A stretch of 64,000 bases of DNA from Edolisoma coerulescens (taxonomy: Eukaryota; Chordata; Aves; Passeriformes; Campephagidae): contig VWZW01005402.1 of NCBI GenBank assembly GCA_013397115.1, forward strand, positions 1,356,564-1,420,563. Direction: 5' to 3'. Positions 24,710 through 37,867 of this stretch are shown here, piece after piece (within the stretch, counting starts at the first letter, position 1; each line of letters opens with the position of its first letter). A program made the translations under genes and the position numbers. The notes under the pieces are model-generated. The model did not search any database, had not been told where the DNA came from, and worked only from the letters and a program-made list of their open reading frames with translations.

Positions 24710-24985
24710 TGGAAGGGATCCTAAAGATCGTCTCCTTCCAACCCCTGCCCTGGGCAGGAACACCTTCCACTATCCCGGGGTGCTCCGAGCCCTGTTCAAG
24801 TGGCCTTGGGCACTTTCAGGGATGGGGCAGCCACAGCTTCTGTGGGCAACCTGTGCCAGGGCCTCCCCACCCTCACAGGGGGGAATTTCTTCCCAATATC
24901 CAACCTGAATTTCCCCACTTTCGATTTGTGCCCATTCTACTTCGCCTTCTCACTACTTGCTCCTGGAAGTAGTCCCTTTTCATCT
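24710..24985 (-). mobile_element. CR1 LINE 3' fragment abutting the gap
   Basis: Reverse-oriented CR1 tail: TGGAAGGGATCCTAAAGATC, CACCTTCCACTATCCCGGGG, AGGGATGGGGCAGCCACAG, GCCTCCCCACCCTCACAG. Its 3' end is cut by the N run. Confidence 0.85.
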
Positions 24986-24996
24986 CGCCTGTAAGT

Positions 24997-25232
24997 TTCC
25001 TCTAAGTTCCCTGCGAGGGGACCGTGGGCCCGGCTCCCACCGCCGCAGGCCCTGCGGCCGCCCCTGCCCTCGAGTGAGCGCCCGAGCCTCTCGTACGGCG
25101 AGTTCTCCTTGGGGACAGGGCTTCTCCCAGGAGGGATTAAGTGGAAGGAGAGCAGGAGCCGTCCCGGCTGGTGAGGAGGGCACAGAGGGGTGTGGGGGGA
25201 ACTGGGGTGAGCTGGCAGGGACGGGAGAGTGA
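24997..25232. promoter_or_regulatory. GC-rich block, possible CpG island of SURF4/STKLD1
   Basis: CpG-dense sequence (about 25015-25100, including GGCCCTGCGGCCGCCCCTGC) between two CR1 tails. No start codon context for SURF4 or STKLD1 is found in it. It may be the edge of the promoter island or the SURF4 intron 1 start. Confidence 0.35.
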
Positions 25233-25476
25233 GTGGGGTATCCAACCTGGCAGGGTTAGATGGGATATTAAGGAGAAAATCTTCCCTGTGAGGGTGATGA
25301 GGCCCTGGCACAGGTTGCCCAGAGAAGCTGTGGCTGCCTCATCCCTGGAAGTGTCCAAGGCCAGGCTGGACGAGGCTTGGAACAATCTGGGGTAGTGGAA
25401 GGTGTCTCTGCCCACGGCAGGGGGGTGGAACAAGGGGAGCTTTAGGGGCTTTTCAACCCAAACCATTCTGTGATTT
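25233..25476 (+). mobile_element. CR1 LINE 3' fragment, plus orientation
   Basis: Forward CR1 tail: CAGGGTTAGATGGGATATTA, AAATCTTCCCTGTGAGGGTG, CACAGGTTGCCCAGAGAAGC, GGAAGTGTCCAAGGCCAGGC, ending CATTCTGTGATT, which is the characteristic CR1 3' terminus. Confidence 0.87.
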
Positions 25477-28400
25477 TTTGAAACCCTGACCCGTGTCTGG
25501 AAGCCCGAACTGGAAAAGGTTGGTCAGCACCGTGGTGCTGTGCTCAGGCTTGGGGCAAAAGGAAAGCAAACAAGCTGATGTTGTCTTGTAAACCTTCTTA
25601 CGTTTATTTCAGTGGAGGCCCGAGTGATTTCTCTCTTAAATAGAAGTTTGTGATCTCTTACAATGTGTGACAACAGGAATATTTTGAGTGTAAGTAGTTG
25701 CTCTGCTGGGGATGGTGTTGGAAAGATCTTCACAGTCATGGTGATTCATCTAATCGACAATAAGAGGCAGCAAGTAATCATATTCAGCAAATTGGCTGGA
25801 AAATCTGATTCTGCCTGGTTCTACAACTGCTGTGATTTAGTGTGAGTTGTGTGGTGCACGATAACATGGCACAGCTCTGAGGGGGCTGTGCTGCCTCTGT
25901 GTCTTTCACTGATTTCACTGGGAAAACCTGTTCTGCACTTCCTCCCCACCCCCAGATGGAAGAAGGAGGACTCGATTTAGAGACAGAGCTTCTTGTGGTG
26001 TGTGGAATACTTGGTTTAAGGGATGTCTGGATTATCTTGGTCATTCTCTTGTTTACCTTGTCCTCTTGCTCCTTTTAGAGGAGAAAGTAAACCATCACTG
26101 CAGTGTTCACAGTACTTGCCAAAATTTGCAATGCTCATCCTGACCTTTTTATAACACCTCTCTGTTTATTCCTGTGGGGGGGGTTATTTCTAGATGTCCC
26201 TAACGCCCCTTTTTTCACTCTGCTGAAAGCTCCTTTGTCCAGCTTAAATGTAGTTTGCCTCCACCTGAAGTGAGTTTTAACGGCACAAATTCACTTGTGC
26301 TCGGCCACATCCTGTTGAAAGATGAGTCTTGCCTTTAGCTGCAGAATTTGGAGTTTTGCTACTCTTACCATCAGATTGCAAACCAATTTTTATGGTGTTC
26401 TGAGTAATAACTCCTGTGATAATTCTGCCTGTAGCTCAGTCAGAACCTTTCAGTACTGTCTGTGCTGCTAAAGCTCAGTGTCACACCAATGTAGGAGTGA
26501 CTTGCTAAACACTAACCTTTGGTATATATTGTGAAGTTAACACTTGGCATTACACGAGCTGTTAGTTCAGCTTGGATTAAAAAAAGTACTTGGAACGTTT
26601 GGACTGAAATGGTGTTGAAACTCCCCTGATGGAAGCTGGACAATGGCTGTTCTGGGAGCTGAATGCATTCTCAGTGATGTTCTTGCTTTTTCCACTCTCT
26701 GTACTAGTGCTCAACACATAATGAGTCTTAATTTCTGTAGCATAAAAACCCTGTGGGAGAATGTTATAGCTAATTCCATGGCTTACCAGGAAATCCTGAA
26801 TGTCTCTTACAAAAGCAAGAATAATCTGTTCCTTAAATTCAAACAGTAGGACTTAGCTTTTCTCAGATACTGTAATTTCCCTTTGAATTAGCAAATTATG
26901 CCCTAGATGCCGAGATACTCAGCAGTAATAAGTGGCTCTTAATCCAGAGGTGAACTAGTGCACTGTCTTACAGGCAGCTAAGCTTGCCAGACAGCCAGTT
27001 GTCAGTGAAAGGGCTTGTCCTACTTCTCCCAAGGCTACATTCCCCTCTTCTCTCTCACCATTGAACTGGGGAGTTGAACTGGCAGGAAAAAAAAATTGAG
27101 GATTTTTTTTTTTCACTTGGTTCAGTTATCTCTGTGTTTAGGTCGAGTGAGGAGCAATAGTGGGGGTGGGATTGGTGGTGAAAGGGTGCTCTGAGCTGTA
27201 AGAAATTCCCAAGGACTGCAGTGGAGGGGACACTGTAATACTAGCTCAGTGTTGTTAATTAAATAATTTACATACTTGGAACTTAAACCCATTTTTAGTG
27301 GTTTTTGTTCAAATACTACATGGCAACCCCTTCAGTGCAGCCACCATGTACTGAAAATAGCTGTATCTGGGGCCTGCACAGAGTGTTCAGGATTGTCTCT
27401 CCTTAGTAATCCCTTCCTAAGAGGGAGCAGATCTCAGGCAACTTTCCTAGTGTCTGTAATAATCTTTAAGAATAAATCCTTAGGAATGTGGGTGCTTGGT
27501 ATTTCTGCTGTTCAGAAAAAAAAAATATTCGTGGACAAAAATGTGAGGAGACTATTGAGTCATTGTACAGCAGTGAGAGGGCTGCAAGGGAGAGCCAGAC
27601 TGGGGGAGTTTATTTAATTTTCCAAGATAAATGCTGATGTATCTTGTCCAGATAAATCTGATATAGAATCACAGAACCATTTGGGTTAGAAGGGACCTTA
27701 AAGCCCATCTTGTTCCCCCCCCTGCCATGGGCAGGGACACCTTCCACTACCCCAGGGTGCTCCAAGCCCCGTCCAACCTGGTCCTGGACTCTTCCAGGGA
27801 TGGGGCAGCCACAGCTCCTCTGGGCACCCTGTGCCAGGGCCTCCCCACCCTCACAGGGAGGAATTTCTTCCTAATATTTAGCTTGCATTTCCCCTCTTTC
27901 AGTTTGAACACTTGTCCTCAGTATCCTATTTTGCAGAAAATGGAAGGGAGAAGAAAACATTTCTGAACTTTGTCTGTTATATTAAAATGACTGAATTTGG
28001 AAATGTTCTCTAGAACTTTGTCATGACAGTGCAGTGGTTGTTTATCATTATCAGCCAAATAGCCTGTTCTGGTTAGGCTGGGGAAAAATCTTCCCGTGAA
28101 GAGTGATAATAAAATGCAATAAATTACTAAAAGTACCATTTTAAAAGTTTCATTAATAAATAGCCTTTTGGAAAAGGGAATTGGTATAAAGCATGCCTCA
28201 GAAGGGAAAAGCTTTGAGAAATCTTCCTGCAATTAAAAACCTGATTAATATTGCTGGCAATGCTCTAGTGGGTCAGAGCCCTCTTCCTGCCTTTGGAAAT
28301 AAATGGGAAAGCCTGTTCCCAGTTTTTACAGTACTTTATAGGCATTGGGCTAATGAATGTGGTGGGTGTTGCTTGCCTGTGATTTTGGGGTGGGATCTTT

Positions 28401-31400
28401 TTGAGTGAATACATCCAGGCTGATGAGAAGTGATTTTTCTCTCTGCCATTGGATTGAGCATCCTCTTCCAGGAAAGATCAGTGGTGTCCCAGGCTGCTGG
28501 AGGAATTTGTTCTCCCAGAACCAAGCAATCCCTTAAAGTATACAAGATATTTGGAATATGCCTTACCAGAAGCTCTAGACTAATAATGCTGTGCAGCTCA
28601 GGAGGGTTTCTGTATAAATGAGCAGTGTGCTGTTCCTCACCGTGACCAGAACTTCCCTGATCCAAGAATACACAGAAAAAGGCTTCTGTGCTTGGACAGA
28701 ACATACCTGCAACAATTCCCAACTCATGTCCATTTATTGGACTTAAAATACCTGGAATTGTACCGTGGTATATACACTTTTATCAAATCGAGTGGACTTC
28801 CTGCAAATTTGAAACTGTTGGAGGTGGGGTCAAAATGAATCACTTTATTACCTCTCTTTTGGTCAGGCCTTTATGGGTTTGAATATTTCAGTCCCCCTTT
28901 AGAAAAATGGGGGGTTGAGCAGAGCTTTGATTAAGGGATCTCTGGATCTTCTTGTACATCTTTGGTTGTTAAACTTAAAGGAGCCTTTAAATCTATCTTT
29001 GCCTTTCTAATCCCATTAGAGGGGGAAGTGGCAACACAAAGCCCCTCTGGCATATGTCAGTGACTTGGCTGCCAACACAGAACCAGCTGTTCTTCTTTAA
29101 AATAGTTTTATTTAGCATTCTCTTGTCTTTTCTCACGATGTTTCACCTCTTCCAAGGAGACAGGATGCGTGGAGAGCAGTTGATGCAAAGCCCAGAGCAG
29201 AAAAAGCCATGCAGTTATTTGATGTCGTGAGTTTAATGCTGCCACCTCCATCAGTGCCAGCAGTTTGGACTTGGATGTGTTGTGCTCAGTGCAGGGTGTG
29301 TTTCAGGCCCCGTTTCTTAGCTGCAGATATTGAACTGCAGCCACCAAGTTTCCCATGTGTGCCACTTTATCTGTGTGAATCTTAAAGGAAGTGGGCTCAG
29401 GGTGCAGCTTTTGAGCCACATGGTGCTTGTGCAGGGACCAGCCCAGGGTGACTGGTGCTGTTCATTCAGTCCCACTGCTGCAGTTCTCATGTTTCTTGTC
29501 ATTTATTCCATCTTGAAATTACTGTAAAAAAAAAAAAAATCTGTAAATTACTTGAGTGATTTACACCCAGATCCTCCAATTGTAAAATCACTTGATGCCT
29601 GTTACATTCTCTTCCTGTAGTTGTGGTGTAGCTGTTTTCTTCCTTTCTCTCTGGATCCCCTGGTTCCTTTGGCTTGGATTTTTGTTCCCACAGGCTGTTT
29701 CTGAAGCTTATTTGAGCTTGCTGTGTACAGGGGGTTCAACTCGAGTGCAGCTCCAGGAGCTGTGGGTGTCCAGGGATGATGTGTGTGCCATGAGGTTGCT
29801 TAGCACTGCAGCTGCTGTAGGCTGCAGCCTCTCTGACTTGTCTGGAGCCCATTGGATGTGTGCACTCGTGTTTAATGGCCAGTGTTAAATCCCCTCTGTA
29901 TGCCAAGAGAACAGGTAAATGTTAAGTGTCTTCTTGGATCCTTCACCTGGGCTGTTCATGGTTGGTTGGTTCCAGGGAAGAGGAAAATGAGATCAGCTCC
30001 CATGACCCACTTCAAAACAGCAAAGATGGGGCCTGGAGGAAGATATTCTCTACTATTTGTTGCTTTTTTCAGCCTTTCCACAGCTCTGTTTTTATCATTT
30101 CCTTACAGATTCCCAGCACTTGTCTTCTTTCATTTCCTTCTAGACCAAAGTTACTTGTTCTATATCTTAAAAATGACTTCTGGCTTGTAAGAGCTTTATT
30201 CTTAGTATTCCTCAGCAAGTTTCCTCGACCTCACAGTAAAACCCAGGAGGGAGGAAAGCTGTAAACCAAGATGTGTGTCTCATTCAGTGAGTGACAAAGA
30301 TCAGAAATTCTCTTCTGACTCATTCATCCAACTGTTGACATGGCTTAAAAAAGCTTGAAGTGGCAGCCTGGAGGCAGAGTACAGCTGCACTTAAAATACA
30401 CTCGATTAAGGTAAATTTTGACCCTTAGACTCTGGATACAGGCAGTACAACAGTGCAGTTTGTTCCAATATTAACTATTTAATTGACTCTTAAGCATGTT
30501 TGCTGATTTTTTTTCTTGTGATAATCTGTAGTTGCACAGTGAGCTAGGCTTGTCATTTGCGTAGCCTTTAGTATTGACTGATTGCTGCTGGCAGGAATAA
30601 ACTGTCAGAAATGGCTTTTGTCTCCTTCCTGGTGGAAGTCTCAATTAAGTAATAACCAGTGCTCCCAGACAATTAAACACTTGTGCTAACCCAGAGGCAG
30701 TAAGTTTTCCTGTGCACCCCACAACCCTATAGAACATGACCCTCTAGATTTGGCAGTTCTCTGTTTGTTCCTTTAATTATTGTAATTGCAGAGCAAACTG
30801 CCCCAGGAGCCTGCAGGATGAAGGGGACCCAAATACATCTTTCATTCCCCAAAACTAAAGCTCAGCATCTGTTGCATGATGATATAATTTCCTTTTAACC
30901 ACTGCACTGAACTGTGGCTGTAAACGTCTGTTTCCTTTCTGCAGAGGATGCTCCTTTTAATGGAAGTAAAAACCTGCCTAGAGGACAGAGGGTGCAATTC
31001 CATGCGGGGGTCATGTAGATCTAAGATCTGCTGCTACTGTTTTTCTGAGCTGTTGAAGGGAAGAAGCCTGGCAAAAAATTGTGTAATGTTTTCTAATTTG
31101 TACAGAACTTGTCTTCTGTCAGCCTGGCTCCCTGGATCCGGGTAGTTGCAGGGTGGTGAGTGCCTGAACACGTAGGTGGGAGCAGGACTGCCCTTTCAGC
31201 TCCCAGCTGATAGTTGAGCTGTAACATGAAACCCTGAGATAGAGAAACTAAAACCAAGGTCAGCCTTCATTAGCGAGAGCTCCATCAAAGCACAGTTCCT
31301 GTTACACAGAAATGTGCTGCTGGATTCTGCTTGTTTCCAAGTCCTAGTCCAATGGAGAGTGACAACAGGTTTCCCCTGCTGCTCCCAGTGGGTGAAGAAG

Positions 31401-31555
31401 CAGTTCATTAAATCCAAGTCCCAGTTTCTCTCTAGATGTTGGTGACCCTGAGTGCGTGAGACCTGCTGACCTCAGTCTGCAGAGAGCAGGGCTCTGTTCT
31501 CCCTGCAGTCTCCCTTTCCCTGCCTTCCCTGCTAATGCCCCGTGTGCCCGTGCAG
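25477..31555. other. SURF4 intron 1 (no exons seen)
   Basis: About 6 kb of unique AT-balanced sequence without supported exons on either strand. Open frames are short and lack splice-consistent partners. One CR1 tail lies at 27663-27935. Confidence 0.6.
27663..27935 (-). mobile_element. CR1 LINE 3' fragment in SURF4 intron 1
   Basis: Starts ATAGAATCACAGAACCATTT (reverse of the CR1 3' end) and continues GGGTTAGAAGGGACCTTAAA, ACACCTTCCACTACCCCAGG, GGGATGGGGCAGCCACAGC, GGAATTTCTTCCTAATATTT. Confidence 0.9.
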
Positions 31556-34500
31556 TTCCTGAGGGTGACGAAGCAGTACCTGCCCCACGTGGCCCGGCTG
31601 TGCCTGATCAGCACCTTCCTGGAGGATGGCATCCGCATGTGGTTCCAGTGGAGTGAACAGAGGGACTACATCGATGGCACGTGGAACTGTGGCTACTTCC
31701 TGGCCTCCATCTTCGTGTTCCTCAACCTCTTCGGGCAGCTGAGTAAGTGGCTCTGGGGCTGTTCAGGTGCAGGCAGAGCGCTCCAGCGTGGCTGCAGCCC
31801 TGGCTCGTGCAGGCACTGTGAATCATGGCAGCGTGGGATGCCTCACTGATTTCCTAATAGCCCCTGACAGCTCAGAACTGATAGTACTACATGGGCTGAA
31901 TGAAAAGAACTCTGAACTGACCTGCTCCAGCCTTTCCTGGAAGCAGTCATAGAGAGTTTCTTGTGACACACTGCCTCTGAGTCAGAGATGCCAAGAATCC
32001 ATCAGGACAATCTGGTTTCAGTTCTGTACATGCATCCATAAATAAAAACCACACCCAGAGTTCTCTAAATTAAATACTCCTGTTTTCTTAAATGGGGCAA
32101 TGTTGAGACTTCCTCAGCCTCCTGTTTTTATGTGTATTCATCTCCATGGCAAAGTCTTACCCTGCAGTGTATGCACTTAAGCCTGAGTGAGGTGCTTGTG
32201 TCAGAAATTTTTCCAAGGCCCAGAAATCAAAATAATCCCACAAGGACTGCTCTGCTTTATGTGTGCTGGGTGGGCTCAGGGTATCAAAAATGGGGAGAGG
32301 TAAAATCCTTTTCTGTTTATATTATGTCCCTGATTTAGTGTTCTTGATTGCCAATTTTTTATCTTGTGTCTGGATTTAGATTTTTTTTGCCCTCACTATT
32401 TTGTGTAGAGAGTCACCTTAACTTAATGCAATTGCCAGTCCTCATGTCAAAGTGACAAAGGCTGTCAGTGCTTTGTGATGGAAGACTTGAGAAAGGTTTT
32501 GGGTTTTATCCCTTCAAGGAAAAGTAATACAGCATGGTGGCCCTGACAGTTACCTCATGAAAGAAAAAAAAGAAAGGAAAATCCAAGTTAGCATTCCTGC
32601 AGCAGCTTTTCCAAGTGTAACTGTGTTCAATTTCCCCACCTCAGGTGGCTGTATCCTGGTGCTGAGTAGGAACTTTGTGCAATATGCCTGCTTTGGACTG
32701 TTTGGAATTATAGCATTACAGGTAGGAGGCTTAAATCTTCATCCCTTCTAAACTGTACCTTTCAAATCTCTCTTAGCCCCAGTACTCCCAACATATTTAA
32801 ATATAACTTTCAGCCCTGGAATTTTTCTCCACCCTGGCCTAGTGCCAGTCCTTGATGGCATTGAACTATTTTGCTGCTTCTGTTCTCCTGATGTGCCCAA
32901 TGGATGTAATTGCAATTAGTCAGCTTGGAGACATTCATTCAATACTTGACCTTGACCAATTTAGCAGAAGTAACTGGCAATTTACCTGCATGTCAGTTAA
33001 TGAGCCAAATGTGGAACTTGCAGTTGCTTTGGCCTTCAGCTGTGTTCCCACCATAAAGGATCCTAGCTAGTAGCATCCTTCCCCTACAAAACCAGGGAAT
33101 TTTTGGGGGCCTGAAGCACAAATCAAATTCTGGCTTCCATTCCCTGTTCTACACAGACTCACTAGAACATGCTGATGTGACCTACCTTGTTTCCCTCACT
33201 ATATTGTATTTATAATTGAATTCTGCTATGGCTGGTAGAGACTTGATTTTGTAACAGAAATTCAGAACTTCAGTGACATTTATATGGTGTTTTAACCTGT
33301 TTTATTCTTTGCCTAGACTATTGCATACAGCATTCTATGGGACCTGAAGTTCTTGATGAGGTATGCCTGCTTCTGGAAGTTTTTATGGGACCAGAATGAA
33401 AACTGACACTTGGTGGCAGAGGAAATGATATTTGTACATAGTATTTACTAGAAAGATTTTACAAGTGATGCATTTACATTAAAGAAGAAATGACAGCACT
33501 TGAAAAATCAGTGTTAAACTGTAGACAGTAGGCTCAGGAAGGGAAGGACTAATCCTAACCCACTGGGATCCAAGTGCTTTTGCTGCTTAACCTGGCTGAG
33601 AGCTCATCCAACTGTCTACACTGGATCAGAGCTGCTTTTATTTCCTAAATGGCTAAAATAGCAACTCTGCTTCTGCATGACTGAAGCCTTTTTCTGAGAA
33701 AACTACAGCATGCAGTCACTGGAGTGGTTTCTGGGATTTTAAACCTCTTAACACCCTCCCTAAGGAGAAGACAAGATTATAAACATGAGCTTTCCTGTCA
33801 GGCCCTGAGTGATAGTTTGCTGTTGCCTTTCCACCCCTCTGAGGGGAGGACAGCTTACTACAGCCCTGTCAATGTGTAACTTTTTAGCAGTGCTGCTGCT
33901 CTGTTTTCTCAAAGCAACCTCTGAACTACTTTGGCATATATGGCTAAACCTGAGGTACAGAATAACTTTAACACAACTAAATCCGTGTTGTAACAGCCAC
34001 TGAAGCAACTGTGCCTGAGTGGTGGGTGCTGGACTTCCCTGGCAGGCTGTGTTCCCACAAGTCCTTGGTGTGCTCAGTGCTGCTGGGGCTGGGAAGTCTG
34101 ACACAGACCAACACATCCCACTCCAGAGCAAGTCACTCCTCACTTTCACTCAGATCCTTACTGAAATTGTCAGATAAGATTTTACAGATATAGATCAATG
34201 CAAGCTGTACTAAACTGCTTTTTCTTTTTTTTTTTTTTTTTTTCCTTTTTCCCCATTTGTGTAGGAATCTTGCCCTTGGGGGAGGCCTGCTGCTGCTTCT
34301 GGCTGAGTCCCGTTCGGAGGGGAAGAGCATGTTTGCTGGTGTCCCCACCATGAGGGAGAGCTCCCCAAAGCAGTACATGCAGCTGGGGGGGCGTGTGCTG
34401 CTTGTCCTCATGTTCATGACCCTGCTACACTTTGATATGAACTTCTTTTCTGTAAGTATGCCACTACTAAAGTATGAGGTGAGCAACTAGAACGCAGTAG

Positions 34501-34959
34501 CAGTGCCCAGATGGCCTGCAGGATCTGCTCAATGCTTATTGAAATCCATAAGTAGAATTAACACTTTAGAAAATGTTATTAGGTTGTCTGTGCCATGACA
34601 ACTGAACTTATCCCAGCTCTGCTCTGATGTTGGTGTATCTATTTAAGAACTGTGTAAGTAAATGGCTTTTTTCATGGCTTTTTCCCCTGCAGATTCTGCA
34701 GAACATTGTGGGCACAGCCCTGATTATCTTGGTGGCAATTGGCTTCAAGACTAAGCTGGCTGCCTTGACTCTGGTCATCTGGCTGTTTGGCATCAACATC
34801 TACTTCAATGCCTTCTGGACCGTCCCAGCCTACAAGCCCATGCACGACTTCCTCAAATACGATTTCTTCCAGACCATGTCTGTCATTGGAGGGCTCCTCC
34901 TCGTGGTTGCACTGGGTCCCGGCGGAGTCTCCATGGATGAGAAGAAAAAAGAGTGGTAA
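31556..34959 (+). CDS. SURF4: SURF4, ER cargo receptor (exons 2-6; first 16 codons not visible)
   Basis: Exons 31556-31742, 32645-32721, 33317-33360, 34265-34451 and 34693-34959 give 253 residues plus stop. Adding the expected 16 residues of exon 1 gives 269 aa, the human length, so only exon 1 is missing. The protein is a polytopic ER membrane cargo receptor (yeast Erv29 homologue) that recruits soluble secretory proteins into COPII vesicles. Visible hydrophobic segments include YFLASIFVFLNLFGQL, YACFGLFGIIALQ, VGTALIILVAIGF and IGGLLLVVALGPGG. The C terminus ends KKKEW, a dilysine ER-retrieval signal. The sequence is extremely conserved (NLALGGGLLLLLAESRSEGK). Tail-to-tail with SURF2. Confidence 0.97.
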
Positions 34960-36705
34960 CAGGAATAGCAACACTTCTTGGGACATACTGTACTAAGTCC
35001 AGAACTGATTCTCTATGGATTCAACAAAAACTGCCAGCATTTTACACATACATGCCCCCTTCCTATAAAAGGCACAGATGTTTTGAATTTGATTTACTGT
35101 GGCACCAGTAATACGATAGATAAAACCCTATTTCTTCAAGGAATGTTGCCTAGGCTTATTCTAACTTCCTAGATTTGGAACTAACCCGAGGAACCTGCAT
35201 TTTGCTGATGCTTCAGTGAATTGCAGTAGAACAGTTGCTGTCTGGGATGTCAGCAATGTCTTAAAATTTGCAGAAAGGTGAGCAGATACAGCTGGATCAT
35301 TCAGTGTGCTGTTGGGTTGTAGCTGTAATTAAAAAAGTGGATCCCCTTTCTTGCCCTTATCAAAACTGTCTTGTGCATAAGGAGTTCCATTGCTGGTTAT
35401 AGCAAGGTGGAAAGCAGCATCTAAGAAAACCCAGAAAATCACTGTTATTTTGCTGCTCAGAGGCCTGTAATTCCCTTTTGTTTAACAGGGAGAGGTCTTT
35501 CCTGCTCCTGAACAGAAGGCAAAAAGAAAACCCTGAAAGTAGTTGTACCCCCTTTCTGGGTAAGAAAAGGGAGAGGGTTTTCTAACATGTCCCAGTTCTG
35601 CCCTTGAGGGGAACAAGGGAGAATCCTGTATTAATTATGAATCCTGTACTGCTAATCAGATTTAAAGGAAGTGGGGGAGATAATCCTGAAGAGGTAGAAT
35701 GTTAGATTCTGTGAAAATTCTGTGCCAAAAGAATTCTTTATTCTACATTCTTTCCCCAAAGTTGCCCCTCCTGAATTCCCAAGAAGGGAGCCAAGTTGTG
35801 CTGCAGGTTCCATAATAAAAGCTCCTTTCTGCTATTAACCAGCTTCCATCCATATATGCCCCAAATTCATATTTGAATTGCAGGTTATTGGTGAAAATGT
35901 CTTGAGAATTACAGAAATTCCCCTTTTCTGTGCACTCAGTACTCGCCAGATGAGAGCAGTCGATCTCCTAATCTGTAGTCTTTGCTTCTTAGATTCACTT
36001 CTGTCAGTCTCTTGGCTGTAAAAGTCCCAGCTGACTGAAGAGCTGGGGTGCTGAGCTCTCCAGGACAGCCCCTCCTCTGCCACCTCAGCCCACCCTGAGC
36101 TGTGCAGGGAGGAAATGTGGAAGTGGCCCCCGTTCCCAACTCTGCCAACGGTTATAGCTGAGGAATGTGAGTGCAAAGCCTGGGCAGTGGAGAAGCAGCC
36201 AGGGATGGACCTTCCACGGGAGGAACTCGTGAGGGTGAGGAGAGGAAGGCCCTGTTTGGCCTCTCAGTGCCATGACCTCTGTGCCATGACCATGCTTAGT
36301 GCTGCTCAGAGGAGGCGTTTTGTCCTCTCTTAGTCAACTAGGTGTGAACCTGTTTCACTAGATTGTGGAGGGATTCTAGACAGCATGAGCCCTACCAACT
36401 TCCTACCATTATTACACTGATTCCTTGCACTGTGGTCTCCCCTGAGGAAGATGCTCAGCTCTTTGTTCAAGGAGGAATTCAGCTGAACATCTCCAGTGGG
36501 AGCTGTTTCCCAGGGGTCTCCTGATGAGGATGCTCGCCGGGACAGTTCAGTTAAACGGTTGCTTTTTAGGAGAGAAAACTGGGCTGAAAGAACTAACGAA
36601 AAACAGAAGAGCACTGTTGAAAGTTAAACCAGTGATTTCATCATCTTAAGGGGATAATAGCCTCTGTAAGGGCAAGATGTGCTGCTGCTGGAGGAAGCCA
36701 GCTGC

Positions 36706-36775
36706 TATCCCAGAATAGTTAGGGTTGGAAGGGACCTCTGGAGATCATCTAGCCCAACTCCCACTTCCAGATTGA
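36706..36775 (-). mobile_element. CR1 LINE terminal fragment in SURF4 3' UTR
   Basis: Contains AGAATAGTTAGGGTTGGAAG then GGACCTCTGGAGATCATCTA and GCCCAACTCCC, the last 60-70 bp of a CR1 in reverse orientation. Confidence 0.8.
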
Positions 36776-37571
36776 TGGGAGGGGAATTCAGCATTAAGGT
36801 CAGGTCACTGATGGCTTTCTTTCCAAGGAAGTTTTGCAAGAGAAGTCTTCACCTCAAATGTTCCCTGTGCCTGACTCTTCCTGGCTAAACAAACTGGTCC
36901 TTTCAGTCACAGATCTGCAGCACGGGAGGCTTTCACTGTTTCACTGCAGGTCTTACAATGGTTCTAGACTGATCAAGGCAGCCACTCTCAGATACCTGAA
37001 CTGCTGTTGATGTTCATAGTATTTATAAATGACAGAAACTACTCCTGCAAGTAGCCCCTTAAGTTGTCTTTCTCGACTTCCTTGTGTCCTGTCTAACTAA
37101 GGAGCTGGATGACAGACTAGTCTGAAATACTGACCAGTTTCCTCTGTGAAAATCAAGTCCCCTTTCCAACACAAGACCCTAGAAAAGGAACTGATGCTGT
37201 CCCCTGCAGCAGGAATATTTCAGTATTCCAGGGGCACGGTTAGGTGGAGGGCATTATCAGATACTTGTAGGCAGCACAATGTGCAGATTTACTAACTGTG
37301 AGTCCTGATGCAGAAGATTCTGGTTTCCTACATACACTGCTGTACTTGTGCATCTCCCAGAATTACAGTGACCTCTCCCCGTGGCTGAGAAGCTCTCACA
37401 AGCAGGATGTCAGCTACCAATTGGCTCTGCAAAGTGTTCTGGAATTCATTCTGAATATATTTTTGCTTTCTATGTGGAAAAAAAAAAAGAAATAAGTATA
37501 AATTCTCATTTTATGCTGTATTTTGTACCTTAGTTGTGTTTGAAAATGTTTTGATTTTTGAAAACAATCAA

Positions 37572-37577
37572 AATAAA
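37572..37577 (+). terminator. Poly(A) signal, SURF4 (distal)
   Basis: Canonical AATAAA, 286 bp before the convergent SURF2 stop codon. In this genome the SURF4 and SURF2 3' ends appear adjacent, not overlapping. Confidence 0.65.
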
Positions 37578-37861
37578 ACAATGGCATCTTTGTATCCACT
37601 TGGCGTGTGTGGCTGGTGCTGCTCCACTGCTGAGCTGCTGCACATTCCTGCCTACCAAAACTCAGCTTTCTGTAAAAACCTGAGCTGCCTGGACTTGACT
37701 GCAGCAGACATCCTTCCCTTGGTGTGGGGCTGGCTTGAAGCTCTTGGAATATTATTCCCCTCCCCACCTGTAACAGTTAACTGGAATGGGCAAACACTTC
37801 ATCCTGTGCTCCCACTGGAATTGTTACACAACAGGCTTCAGGCCAGGTATTTATCATAAAA

Positions 37862-37867
37862 TTTATT
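37862..37867 (-). terminator. Poly(A) signal overlapping the SURF2 stop codon
   Basis: TTTATT on plus, AATAAA on minus. It shares bases with the SURF2 TAA stop (37863-37865). A variant GATAAA follows about 10 nt later. This implies a very short 3' UTR. Confidence 0.6.

Larger units (their letters stand above)
34960..37577 (+). other. SURF4: SURF4 long 3' UTR
   Basis: About 2.6 kb without coding exons from the stop to AATAAA at 37572-37577. A proximal AATAAA is at about 35813. It contains a CR1 3' end at 36706-36775. A long 3' UTR is usual for SURF4. Confidence 0.6.

Noticed and set aside
24026..24972. Open frames across the 403-N gap
   Set aside because: Mostly N-derived residues plus CR1 sequence; no coding evidence.
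27727..27966. 79-codon plus-strand ORF
   Set aside because: It lies inside a CR1 tail; frames in these tails are non-coding.
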